DNA of 64,000 nt from JAWXUC01 sp044432975 (lineage in GTDB: Bacteria > Pseudomonadota > Alphaproteobacteria > RF32 > CAG-239): the NCBI GenBank assembly GCA_044432975.1, contig JAWXUC010000002.1, positions 119,193-183,192 on the forward strand, read 5' to 3'. The notes under the pieces were generated by a model. That model had not been told where the DNA came from, ran no database searches, and worked only from the letters and a program-made list of their open reading frames with translations. The translations under genes were made by a program, and so were the position numbers. Shown here in pieces: positions 50,525-59,588 of the stretch (position 1 is the stretch's first letter; each line of letters begins with the position of its first letter).

Positions 50525-52840
50525 TTAACGCCAATACGCTGAGTTACCTTCAACTTTAATATGAGCTTCAGGTTGTGTTATTGTGTCTTCATCTAATGGA
50601 TATATCCAATTAGAATTTTTGTATTGTTTTGAAAATTTTTCTATCCATCTTGAACCTTTAATTCCAAACAACAATTGTAAAGCACCAGCTACATGAACAG
50701 CCTGTTTGCCCTTTTCTTTAACATAATTTGCTAAAAACATTCCATATGCACCAGCTCCAATAAGAGCCACATCAAAATCTGTTTCATCAATTTGTCTATA
50801 CATACTTTCTAAAGCCTCAAACCAATTTGAGAATTTATTAGTTTCTTCAGCAGAACCTAATCCTTGAACAGCCTTAATTGTTTTTAATTCAAAATCTGGT
50901 AAAATTTCTTTGTTTTCAAAAAGCTTATCTCTTTTTTTATACTGTTCTTTAATTGTTTCTTCAAAAGGATGTATAACCAAAACTTTTTTACCTTTTAAAT
51001 ATCTGGTCCAAGGTTTTTTCATAAAGAAAAGATCTTCCATTAAGCTGGATAAATGAACAAGTTTTGCATTAGGAGCATATTCATTAATAACTTTTATTTC
51101 ATTAGCTTGAATGGTATGAACCCATGGTGCAAATACATCTACATTTTTCAAGATATTTAATTCATCACAACAAAATTTTGTTAACAAATCATCTGTGTTA
51201 GAAAAAAATCCAGAAGCATCTCTCATTTCATCTTTTATTGAAGGTGGATAATTAATATCTTGCCCTTCTATATTCTCACAAAAATAATTTATTGCCTTAA
51301 ACTCTGTGTTTCCAAATCTTGTAATTAAACAAGGTTTTCCTGTTATAAGTGTGTTATAAATAGTATCACTACCTAATTGCTTTGATGATATATATCTATC
51401 ACCTATACGCTTTTGGTAAGGAAGCCTTTGTATATATCCTTTATTTCTTTTATAACAAAATACTTTTACTCCTAACAAATAAATTTTTCTTTTATTGCCA
51501 TTTTTTACTTTTTTAAATAGTTTCCAACCTTCTTTGCCCCCAAGTTTTAATTTTTGTTTATTAAATAGTTTTATTAATTTACAATCATTAACATCTTTAG
51601 GAATTTCTCCTCTTTTTTCTTTCATTTTATATAAAACATCAAGATTAATGAATTTTAAGCCTTTATAATAAAAATAATTTTTGGGATTATAAATTATTTC
51701 TTCTTTTGAATATGGATAATACTTTAGTTGAGAATCATTTTTAGAAATTTTATCATTACAGAAATTCAGGTAGCTTTCATCATGTTCAAAAAAATCAAAA
51801 TCTCCAATTTTCCTAATACCTAAAACACCAAAAGGAGTACTGCCGCAAGCACAAAAATCATCAACATTAAGATTTTCTTCAACAATTGCATTTTTTAATT
51901 CATTAACTAAACTATCAAATTCTTTTTCTTCATAATCAAATGGTCTTGAATTTATTATTTTTAATGAGTTCTCATTAAAATATGTCTGAGCCAACATAAT
52001 AGCTTCTTCTCTAGTATCATTTATATGAACACTATAATTCCCAATGTTATAAATTGCTCTAATTTCTGCTTTTACTTTAATAACTTTTTGCAAATCATCA
52101 CAAACAAAAACAAACGCTCTTAAAGGATTTTTGCCCATAGATTTTTTTGCATGTGCTTTTGCTCCTGCAAAAGAGTTTTTAACATCACCAACCCAAGATT
52201 CTTTGTTCCAAATATCACTTCCATAAGACATTTTTTTTAAGTTAACGTATCCGTTTAATGTTAAAAAAACATCTTTTTGATAAAAAACAAAACCGTATTT
52301 ATTTAAAATATCAATAACTTGATTGTCAAATTTTTTGTCTGTAACACTATGTAGGTTAACAATATAAGCATTAGGATTTAATTTAACATATTCTAAAGCA
52401 GCATAATCTGCATAAAAAGGTTCAATCTTTTTATTTTTAAAAAACACATAATCATAATATCTATCTGATTTACATTTTTTTATTGCAACATCTTTATTTA
52501 AATAAGCACAAGCCGTTAATCTATGAGCTCCATCTCCTAGTTCTAAATTTTGATCAACTGGAATGTGTGAAGTCTTCTCATCAAAACCATTTTCTTTAAT
52601 ATTATTAAAAATTTTATCAAAAGAATTAAGAAAATCTTCAGGAGAATTTTTAGAAATTCCATCACTTGGACATTCTTCATAAAAGTTATTAAAAGCCCTT
52701 ATATGCTCAAGATATAAATCCTTAAAAAAAGAAATATTTTTATCTTTGTTTTTCAAATATAAATATTTGAAAATTAAATCAAATCTTTTATTTTTAAAAA
52801 ATATTTCTTTTGCATTTTTCCAATCAGTTTTTGTTCTCAT
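50525..52840 (-). CDS. Large multi-domain protein with C-terminal GT-D-like glycosyltransferase
   Basis: A 771-residue protein at the end of the polysaccharide operon. Three parts can be seen. Residues about 85-130 hold a ParB/sulfiredoxin-like loop (IPVDQNLELGDGAHRLTACA). Residues about 315-450 look like a nucleotidyltransferase-type fold (CACGSTPFGVLGIRKIGDFD with paired acids). Residues about 500-771 look like the GT-D/DUF1792 type: CLITRFGNTEFKAINYF, KKVLVIHPFEETIKEQY and DVALIGAGAYGMFLANYV then VHVAGALQLLFGIKGSRW. I do not know a characterised protein with all three. No membrane helix. Its start overlaps the preceding GT2 gene by 17 bases. Confidence 0.65.
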   Translation of the reverse strand: MRTKTDWKNAKEIFFKNKRFDLIFKYLYLKNKDKNISFFKDLYLEHIRAFNNFYEECPSDGISKNSPEDFLNSFDKIFNNIKENGFDEKTSHIPVDQNLELGDGAHRLTACAYLNKDVAIKKCKSDRYYDYVFFKNKKIEPFYADYAALEYVKLNPNAYIVNLHSVTDKKFDNQVIDILNKYGFVFYQKDVFLTLNGYVNLKKMSYGSDIWNKESWVGDVKNSFAGAKAHAKKSMGKNPLRAFVFVCDDLQKVIKVKAEIRAIYNIGNYSVHINDTREEAIMLAQTYFNENSLKIINSRPFDYEEKEFDSLVNELKNAIVEENLNVDDFCACGSTPFGVLGIRKIGDFDFFEHDESYLNFCNDKISKNDSQLKYYPYSKEEIIYNPKNYFYYKGLKFINLDVLYKMKEKRGEIPKDVNDCKLIKLFNKQKLKLGGKEGWKLFKKVKNGNKRKIYLLGVKVFCYKRNKGYIQRLPYQKRIGDRYISSKQLGSDTIYNTLITGKPCLITRFGNTEFKAINYFCENIEGQDINYPPSIKDEMRDASGFFSNTDDLLTKFCCDELNILKNVDVFAPWVHTIQANEIKVINEYAPNAKLVHLSSLMEDLFFMKKPWTRYLKGKKVLVIHPFEETIKEQYKKRDKLFENKEILPDFELKTIKAVQGLGSAEETNKFSNWFEALESMYRQIDETDFDVALIGAGAYGMFLANYVKEKGKQAVHVAGALQLLFGIKGSRWIEKFSKQYKNSNWIYPLDEDTITQPEAHIKVEGNSAYWR

Positions 52841-53810
52841 TTATCTCTCCTATTTTTTTTGCACCGATTAGAACTACACCTAAGGTGTAGTATTTAACCA
52901 ACTTGCTTCTTTTAACACTTACTTTTTTTCTCTTTATCTTAAACAAAGAATTATCATAAATTAAATTAACTGTATTTTTATAATCATTATAAAATTTATC
53001 TGACAAGTTAGATTTTATAAAAATTTGTCGCCAATACTTGGTTAAAGCTTTTTCTAGAACCTTAAAATAATCTAGATAATCTTGTTTTTCTATTGGTATT
53101 TTATTTAAAAACTCTAACTGCAATGCAAAATGCTTTAACACACTATAAGCATTTGCTTCTTTTATTGTATAAGATGCGGAATTACCTCTTTGATAATAAT
53201 TATAATAAACATCTTCAACAAAACCTATTTTGTTAGTTAAACAAAGCGCCTTTAATAAAAAAACAATATCTTCTCCATTTATTAAGTTAGGAAAAACAGT
53301 TTTATTTTCTAACAAATAATATCTCTTATAAAGAGAAGACCAAAATCCATAATTGTAATAAAGAGGCAAAAATGTTTTTTTAGAAATTGCATTAACTATT
53401 TTTTTATTTGCAGATATATCTTCCGCTCTATCGTCAACATAGACTTTACGGGTATATGCCTTTACAATATCAAAATCATTTTCTTTTGCTTTTTTATATG
53501 TTTTTTCTAAAAAGTTTAAGTCAAACCAATCATCAGGATCTAAAAAAGCAATATATTCTCCTTTTGCTTCACTTATTCCTAAATTTCTTGAATATGCAAC
53601 ACCCATATTTTTTTCATTTTTAATTATTTTAATGCGAACATCTTTTTTTGCCATTTTTGAGATAATATCAAAAGAAAAATCTGTTGAGCCGTCATCTATA
53701 CAAATAATTTCTATTTCTTTTAGAGTTTGATTAACAAGACTAGAAACACCTCTATAAAGATATGCTTCAACATTATAAATTGGTACAATAACACTAATCA
53801 AAGGCTTCAT
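52824..53810 (-). CDS. GT2 family glycosyltransferase
   Basis: A 328-residue GT-A transferase: ISVIVPIYNVEAYLYRGVSS, EIICIDDGSTDFSFD, DxD motif in IAFLDPDDWFDLNFLE and the catalytic GEDIVFLLKALCL. The C-terminal 100 residues are helical and basic and probably contact the membrane. Donor sugar unknown. It overlaps the next GT2 gene by four bases (ATGA) and the large GT-D-like gene by 17 bases. Confidence 0.9.
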   Translation of the reverse strand: MKPLISVIVPIYNVEAYLYRGVSSLVNQTLKEIEIICIDDGSTDFSFDIISKMAKKDVRIKIIKNEKNMGVAYSRNLGISEAKGEYIAFLDPDDWFDLNFLEKTYKKAKENDFDIVKAYTRKVYVDDRAEDISANKKIVNAISKKTFLPLYYNYGFWSSLYKRYYLLENKTVFPNLINGEDIVFLLKALCLTNKIGFVEDVYYNYYQRGNSASYTIKEANAYSVLKHFALQLEFLNKIPIEKQDYLDYFKVLEKALTKYWRQIFIKSNLSDKFYNDYKNTVNLIYDNSLFKIKRKKVSVKRSKLVKYYTLGVVLIGAKKIGEINENKN

Positions 53811-54607
53811 ACAAACCTCCTAATTTTTAATATTGGCAACCAACCAAATAAATAAAATGATTTTATTGTTTCTGTTTTTGTTGTTTTTAGCCATGTTAAG
53901 CCAAGTATTTTTTTATATGTTTTTACTTTTACAAACGAAGAAACGACTTCATTATAATATTTGTCAATAACACTAGCTCTTTCTTTAACGTGCTGCTCTG
54001 AGTTTGTAGAAGAAATTCCTGTATAATTATGGATAGATAAAATTTCATCAATTTTTTGATAGCTAGATTTATTTACCTCAATAAAAATTATCCATTTTTC
54101 CCAATCGCTAACAATTTTGTTGTTAGGATTATATAATCCATATTTGTCAAACAATTCTTTTTTTATGTAACAAGACTGATGAGGAATACAATCATTCTTA
54201 AACCAGCCATTTGGCAACACATTTGGGCAGTCTTTAATAAAAAAATCATCTTTTGTTAAAAATTTTGAATTACCATAATATATATCTTTATCACAAATAA
54301 AAGAGGTTGCAATTTTTAATGATTTTTCATCATAAAAACAATCTCCACCATTCATAAAGTTAATATATTCACCACTTGCTTTTAAAATACCTTTATTCAT
54401 AGCATCATAAATGCCACCATCTTTTTCTGATATAAAGATGTTAATTCTATCTTTATACTCATTCAATACATCTAGAGTGCCATCAGTTGAACCACCATCA
54501 ACAATAATCCACTCAAAGTCTTGATAGCTTTGATTTATGATACTTTCACAAGTACGCCTAATTTCATTTTTTATATTATAGCAAATTGTTATTATAGACA
54601 GTTTCAT
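53807..54607 (-). CDS. GT2 family glycosyltransferase
   Basis: A 266-residue transferase: LSIITICYNIKNEIRRTCES, EWIIVDGGSTDGTLDVL, EKDGGIYDAMNKGILKASG and NFMNGGDCFYDEKSLK. The pattern DGGSTDGT...SEKDGGIYDAMNKGI is typical of colanic-acid/LPS GT2 enzymes (WcaA/WcaE-like). HQSCYIKKELFDKYGLY is the later conserved block. Donor and acceptor unknown. The 73-base gap before it (54608-54680) is the only notable gap within the operon. Confidence 0.9.
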   Translation of the reverse strand: MKLSIITICYNIKNEIRRTCESIINQSYQDFEWIIVDGGSTDGTLDVLNEYKDRINIFISEKDGGIYDAMNKGILKASGEYINFMNGGDCFYDEKSLKIATSFICDKDIYYGNSKFLTKDDFFIKDCPNVLPNGWFKNDCIPHQSCYIKKELFDKYGLYNPNNKIVSDWEKWIIFIEVNKSSYQKIDEILSIHNYTGISSTNSEQHVKERASVIDKYYNEVVSSFVKVKTYKKILGLTWLKTTKTETIKSFYLFGWLPILKIRRFV

Positions 54608-54680
54608 TTAAGTTCCTTTTTAAAAATTCTAATTCCTAAAAAATAAATTATTTTATTGTGATTATAAATATTTTCATACT

Positions 54681-55844
54681 TTACACCTTTTTGGCAATTG
54701 CAACTTCTTTGAACTTATCACAAATATATTTAACTTCATCTTCGCTTAATTGGGCATGATTTGGTAAATACAACCCAAAGTTATGAACAATATCTGCCAT
54801 AGGCAAACTTATTTTACCATATTTCTTAATCCAAAATGGGTGTAGACCAATATTGCCACAAATTAAAGGTCTACAATCAATTCCATTAGCAACTAAATGT
54901 TTATAAACCTCTAAACGATTTTCAACCAAAACTCCATAAGCAAAATGAGATAAAAATTCACTATCGCTCGTTTGAACCCAAAAATCTTTTAAATGCTCTT
55001 TATATAAATTATAATTTCTGTTTCTAACTTTAGCATATTTATCAATTTTTTTAATTTGAGTTAAACCTAAAAACGCATTTAAATCAGTAGAACGAAGATT
55101 AAAACCTGAAAAATAAAAAGTATATAAATCTCTTATTTCATCAATTTCAAATTCATCTGCCCAAGTGTCATGATATTTTTTATCCACATCTCTTGCCCAT
55201 CCATGAGAGCGAATTGAAAGCATTAAATTATACAATTTTTCATCATCAGTTACAACCATCCCCCCCTCAATTGTTGAAATATGATGCCCATAATAAAATG
55301 AAAAAGAACCTGCCAATCCCATAGAACCACATTTTTTACCATTATAAACACTGCCCAAAGCCTCACAACTATCTTCTAATAAAATAACATCATATTTTTT
55401 GCAAATTTCTATAATTTTATCCATTTGATTTGCATGGCCTAAAACATGAACCAATATTGCAGCTGCAGGTCTGTGCTTTTCACATAATTCTTCAAAATGC
55501 TTTACATCTAGACCTAAGTCATTTTTATCACAGTCACATAAAGAAACATCAAAGCCAAGTTGCACAAAAGGTGTTACAGTGGTACACCAAGATACAGAAG
55601 CACAAATAACTTTGTTATTACGTAAATATCCACCTTCTTTAAGAGCCCAAGCCATCAAGAGATTTGCTGAAGATCCAGAGTTCACAAACACCGCATATTT
55701 AGAATTCTGCCATTTTGCAAACTCTTTTTCAAACTCAAGACACAATGGGCCTTTTGTTAATCTGTTATTTTCTTTAATCCACCCTGCTAAGCTATTTAAC
55801 TCATCTTGAGAGATTGTATCTTCTGCTAAATTAATTTTCTTCAT
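54681..55844 (-). CDS. ColD-type GDP-4-keto-6-deoxymannose 3-dehydratase
   Basis: A 387-residue PLP enzyme of the DegT/DnrJ/EryC1/StrS superfamily. The Lys that binds PLP in aminotransferases is replaced: the motif reads SFYYGHHISTIEGGM, with His187-His188 in its place. That replacement defines the 3-dehydratases ColD and RfbH/E1, which remove the C3 hydroxyl of a 4-keto-6-deoxy sugar. Other PLP contacts are NSGSSANLL and LLEDSCEALGS. A gmd gene in the same operon supplies GDP-4-keto-6-deoxymannose, which is ColD's substrate, so a 3,6-dideoxysugar such as colitose is likely. Confidence 0.85.
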   Translation of the reverse strand: MKKINLAEDTISQDELNSLAGWIKENNRLTKGPLCLEFEKEFAKWQNSKYAVFVNSGSSANLLMAWALKEGGYLRNNKVICASVSWCTTVTPFVQLGFDVSLCDCDKNDLGLDVKHFEELCEKHRPAAAILVHVLGHANQMDKIIEICKKYDVILLEDSCEALGSVYNGKKCGSMGLAGSFSFYYGHHISTIEGGMVVTDDEKLYNLMLSIRSHGWARDVDKKYHDTWADEFEIDEIRDLYTFYFSGFNLRSTDLNAFLGLTQIKKIDKYAKVRNRNYNLYKEHLKDFWVQTSDSEFLSHFAYGVLVENRLEVYKHLVANGIDCRPLICGNIGLHPFWIKKYGKISLPMADIVHNFGLYLPNHAQLSEDEVKYICDKFKEVAIAKKV

Positions 55845-56728
55845 TATTTAACTCCTTTTTTTCTAAGTCCAATAGCCTTTAAGAATAATTTTAAACTTCT
55901 TATTATCCTTTTTAAAAGCGGATTTTTTTTCTTTATTTTTTCTTTAATTGAATTGTTATTTTTATATAAATTAATCAAACGACAATAATTTCTTAAAGCC
56001 TCATATCCATTCTGGAGTTTAACTGACTTTTCAGGGTCAGATGATGCATCTATAGTAATAGATCCATCATGAGAACCAAAGATTGCCAAAGATTTGTCAA
56101 CAAAACCAAATTTAGGATATCTCATTACAGCTAAAAAGCTAAAAAAATGATCTGGGCCAACACCATGATAATTACCACCAAAATCAAGTGGTAAATCACC
56201 TTGATATAGTCCATCAACAAGTTCTTTTTTGCGATATAAACAACAAGCTGGAGACAACATTAAACCATTAAACAAAAGCTTTTCTAATACTTTGCTATCA
56301 TTAATACCGTGATTTAGTTTATCTTTAAGATGAAAAATATTTTCATGAGCAACTTTTTGAGAATTGATATCAAAAATTTTAGCTTCACTAAATACCATTC
56401 CAACTTTATCAGTCATAAGCTTTAAAGTTTCTTCTATAAATGTGGGCTCCATTAAATCATCATCAAAATGAATATGTATAAACTCTGTCTTAGCGTGTAA
56501 AATTCCTTCTAACCAACAAAAATGTGGACCAAAATCATCTTCACGTCTAATATATTTAACCAAACCATCATATATCTTCATAACTTCCTGTGTATTATCC
56601 TTGCTGCCGTGATCGCAAACAACAATATCACAATTAACACTTTGAGACAAAGCACTATCAATTGTTTTTGCAACATAATTTGCTCTATTAAAAGTTGGTA
56701 TAACTATTGTAACTTTGTTCTTAGTCAT
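55844..56728 (-). CDS. GT2 family glycosyltransferase
   Basis: A 294-residue transferase: VTIVIPTFNRANYVAKTIDS, CDIVVCDHGSKDNTQEVM, DxD-type IHIHFDDDLMEPTFIE and YHGVGPDHFFSFLAVM. The last 30 residues are a basic helix (KIKKKNPLLKRIIRSLKLFL), probably a membrane-contact segment. Its start overlaps the stop of the SDR gene by one base and its stop overlaps the ColD start by one base, so all three genes are tightly coupled. Donor may be the dideoxysugar made next door (inference). Confidence 0.9.
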   Translation of the reverse strand: MTKNKVTIVIPTFNRANYVAKTIDSALSQSVNCDIVVCDHGSKDNTQEVMKIYDGLVKYIRREDDFGPHFCWLEGILHAKTEFIHIHFDDDLMEPTFIEETLKLMTDKVGMVFSEAKIFDINSQKVAHENIFHLKDKLNHGINDSKVLEKLLFNGLMLSPACCLYRKKELVDGLYQGDLPLDFGGNYHGVGPDHFFSFLAVMRYPKFGFVDKSLAIFGSHDGSITIDASSDPEKSVKLQNGYEALRNYCRLINLYKNNNSIKEKIKKKNPLLKRIIRSLKLFLKAIGLRKKGVK

Positions 56729-57519
56729 TAATTTTCTCCTAGTTCATTTTTCATTTTTGTAATGTTTGCGACCAATATATCAACACTCCCTTTATGTATG
56801 ATATTTAACTTTACATCTGTTAGAGACTGAGCAAAATCTTTAATTTTAAGTCCTTTGCCAGATGCTAAATTAAATACTCCTTCTGATTTCTTTTTCATAA
56901 ACTTAATAATATTATCTACAATATCTTCTGCATTCATAAAATCTCTAATACTTTCAGCCCCATAAAGTTCAAAAGGGTAACTTAAATCTTCTTCTGCTAA
57001 GCGTTTTTTTAAGTTTGGATATAAAAACGGAGTTTTTTGAGTTTCGTGATAAAAGCTAAAAATTCTCCCCACACAAGTGCTTAAATTATAATCTTTGACT
57101 TTTGAAGCCTCAAGAACAACATCTTCTGCCATTTGCTTTGTTTTTCCATATAAAGAGATTGGGTTTGTTGTATAATCTTCTGTTATTGGCTCACTAGAAC
57201 TTTTATAAACGTGAGAGGTGCTCGCATAAAAAATCCATTTATCTTTATCTATTTTTACAAATTCTTCTAATAAATTTATTGTCCCTGCAACATTAACGTC
57301 AAATGCTGTTAACGGGTTTGAATTAACATCATTTATTGGAACAATTGCCGCAAGATGAATTATTGCTTCAAAATTATTTTCATTTATCCAGTTTTTTATA
57401 TCTGATTTATTTCTCAAATCTCCACAAAAACCTGAAAACTCAATATTTTCTTCTTTTAGTTTTTTACAAAGAATACTTCCTAAAACCCCATCATATCCAG
57501 TTATACCTAACTTAATCAT
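56728..57519 (-). CDS. NAD(P)-dependent sugar epimerase/reductase (SDR)
   Basis: A 263-residue extended SDR: LGITGYDGVLGSILCKKLKE (GxxGxxG), ASTSHVYKSSSEP, and catalytic SLYGKTKQMAE (YxxxK). Shorter than usual 4,6-dehydratases. With gmd, fcl and ColD in the operon, the likely roles are the 4-keto reduction or 5-epimerase/4-reductase step that converts the ColD product into GDP-colitose (ColC function), or a GDP-6-deoxymannose reductase. Overlaps the fcl gene by four bases and the GT2 gene by one. Confidence 0.75.
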   Translation of the reverse strand: MIKLGITGYDGVLGSILCKKLKEENIEFSGFCGDLRNKSDIKNWINENNFEAIIHLAAIVPINDVNSNPLTAFDVNVAGTINLLEEFVKIDKDKWIFYASTSHVYKSSSEPITEDYTTNPISLYGKTKQMAEDVVLEASKVKDYNLSTCVGRIFSFYHETQKTPFLYPNLKKRLAEEDLSYPFELYGAESIRDFMNAEDIVDNIIKFMKKKSEGVFNLASGKGLKIKDFAQSLTDVKLNIIHKGSVDILVANITKMKNELGEN

Positions 57520-58556
57520 CTTTTATACCATTCATAAAAATCTTTTATACCTTGACTTAAACTAATTTTAGGCTGCCATCCTAAAGATTTTATGCGTGTG
57601 GCATCCATCATTTTGCGAGGAGTGCCGTTTGGTTTGCTTGAATCATAAGCAATTTCGCCTTCAAAAACCACAACTGTTTTAACAATTTCAAACAAATCTT
57701 TAAGTTGAATATCATCTCCATTTGTAATGTTTACAAACTCGCCAATATCTGCATAATCTTTGTTTTCCATTAAATAAATGCAACTGTCAGCCATATCATC
57801 AGAGCACATTAGCTCTCTATAAGCAGAACCATCGCCCCACATTACAACTTTGTCTTTATATGCTCCAACTTTGGCTAGTTTTTCTTCTAAACTAATATTT
57901 TCTTCATCAATTCCCCAGCCAAGTTTATATCTTTTTAGGTCTGCTTCAATTTCAGCCATTTTGCCTTCAGACAATAATTTTGCCAAATGAAACCTACGCA
58001 TTACCATTGGCAATAAGTGAGCTGTTTCCATATTAAAATTATCACCCTGCCCGTATTGATTGGTAGGCATTACAGAAATAAAGTTTGTGCCATATTGTTG
58101 ATTATAATATCTACACAATTTAATTGCCGCAATTTTTGCTATTGCATAAGCCTCATTTGTTGGCTCTAATTCTGAAGTCAACAAATCTTTTTCACTCATT
58201 GGCTGTGGGGCAAGTTTTGGATAAATACAAGAAGAGCCCAAATTCAACAATTTTTTAACGCCATATTTATATGCGCTGTGAATTACGTTTGTTGCAATCA
58301 TCGTGTTTATATAAATAAATTCTGCCGGATAAGTATTATTTGCCATAATTCCGCCAACTTTTGCTGCTGCCAAAAACACATATTCTGGTTTTTCTTTTTC
58401 AAACAAAGCTTCTACATCTGCCTGACGGGTCATGTCTATATCTTGATAATCTTTTAATACAATATTTGTATAACCATTTTTAACCAACGCTCTATGAATA
58501 GCAGACCCCACAAGCCCTGAATACCCTGCTAATAAAATTTTTGAATTTTTGTTCAT
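57516..58556 (-). CDS. fcl: GDP-L-fucose synthase
   Basis: A 346-residue extended SDR that epimerises and reduces GDP-4-keto-6-deoxymannose to GDP-L-fucose. Signatures: LLAGYSGLVGSAIHRALVK, AAKVGGIMANNTYPAEFIY, LGSSCIYPKLAPQPMSE and EAYAIAKIAAIKLCRYYN with the YxxxK pair, and SAYRELMCSDDMADSCIYL. One departure is the middle insertion KMAEIEADLKRYKLGWGIDE, present in some WcaG proteins. Produces the donor for the GT10 enzyme at 19538 and the neighbouring fucosyltransferase. Confidence 0.93.
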   Translation of the reverse strand: MNKNSKILLAGYSGLVGSAIHRALVKNGYTNIVLKDYQDIDMTRQADVEALFEKEKPEYVFLAAAKVGGIMANNTYPAEFIYINTMIATNVIHSAYKYGVKKLLNLGSSCIYPKLAPQPMSEKDLLTSELEPTNEAYAIAKIAAIKLCRYYNQQYGTNFISVMPTNQYGQGDNFNMETAHLLPMVMRRFHLAKLLSEGKMAEIEADLKRYKLGWGIDEENISLEEKLAKVGAYKDKVVMWGDGSAYRELMCSDDMADSCIYLMENKDYADIGEFVNITNGDDIQLKDLFEIVKTVVVFEGEIAYDSSKPNGTPRKMMDATRIKSLGWQPKISLSQGIKDFYEWYKR

Positions 58557-58569
58557 TTTTATTTTTTCC

Positions 58570-59583
58570 TTAAATTTTTATGTTTCTGATTTTACGTCTT
58601 AACTTCTTAAATGGAATAAAACATGCAACTATTTTTAAGAATTTATTTATTTGTTGTTTTTTATTCATTCCGTTATAAATATAATAAAAATCCTTAAAAT
58701 TATCTGACAAACATTGAGCAAAGTACGAAACATTAGATCCCGATGCAACCCCATCTTTGCCACTTGCGATAAAGTAATCTGCCTGTGCTAATAAATAACA
58801 ATCCAATAATACGTCTAGACCCAAATTATATTTAGATAAATTGCGAGTATCTTCTTTAAGATGTAACATACCTTGACAAGGATTATTTTGATAAAAATAA
58901 TTATTTCGAAAAGCTTGAGTATATATAATTTTATTAGGGTATAAATCTATAAGCTTAGTAAGATAATCTTGCTCGTCAGTAGCTACAAAAATTTTATCAA
59001 CATTATATTTTTTTATAACAAAATCAATTTTATTTTTTATTTGTTTAAAGTTCGGAGGCGTAGGATGTTCTATGGCTGACTTCATATCTTGTCCTCTAAA
59101 ATGAACCGCTAGAATATCTGCATTTTCAAATAGCTGCTTTTTATATTCGACGAACTTATTTAAAGTAAAGTCATTAAGATTTAAATCCTCTTTTATTATA
59201 GATCTTATAATATTCATATCTTCCGTTTTATATACTTGATGATTAAATTCACCATTACAAAAATAAACATTTTTGCTTTTATATATATCTTCAAGACTAT
59301 AAGCAGAAGGTTGTTTGAAATAATACTCCCAAACATTATATGTATTATTTACTTTTTGTTTTTCTTGATAAAAGTTAGGAAAATTCTCCATATCTACAAC
59401 TGGTGTCATCTTCAATGTCTTAGCAATCATAATATGCCCCAAAACATGAAAAACATTAGAAAAAAAGCCAGCACCACCGCCTTTTCGCCAAATAACATAA
59501 AAATTTTCATCAGAATTTAGCTCTCCAAAACTCATATATTTAAGATTTTCGACAACTTGCTGATTTATTACCAAATCTCTCAT
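58570..59583 (-). CDS. Fucosyltransferase-like glycosyltransferase (HxRGxD type)
   Basis: A 337-residue protein. The motif ADILAVHFRGQDMKSAIEHP has the HxRGxD core of alpha-1,2, alpha-1,6 and protein-O-fucosyltransferases (NodZ/GT11/GT23/GT65 superfamily), followed by DKIFVATDEQDYLTKLIDLY and the C-terminal LDCYLLAQADYFIASGKDGVASGSNVSYFAQCL, quoted in two parts here (LLAQADYFIASGKDGV and SGSNVSYFAQCL). Location between fcl and gmd supports use of GDP-fucose. The exact GT family needs a profile search. No signal peptide; a short basic C-terminus (KKLRRKIRNIKI). Confidence 0.7.
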   Translation of the reverse strand: MRDLVINQQVVENLKYMSFGELNSDENFYVIWRKGGGAGFFSNVFHVLGHIMIAKTLKMTPVVDMENFPNFYQEKQKVNNTYNVWEYYFKQPSAYSLEDIYKSKNVYFCNGEFNHQVYKTEDMNIIRSIIKEDLNLNDFTLNKFVEYKKQLFENADILAVHFRGQDMKSAIEHPTPPNFKQIKNKIDFVIKKYNVDKIFVATDEQDYLTKLIDLYPNKIIYTQAFRNNYFYQNNPCQGMLHLKEDTRNLSKYNLGLDVLLDCYLLAQADYFIASGKDGVASGSNVSYFAQCLSDNFKDFYYIYNGMNKKQQINKFLKIVACFIPFKKLRRKIRNIKI

Positions 59584-59588
59584 ATCAT

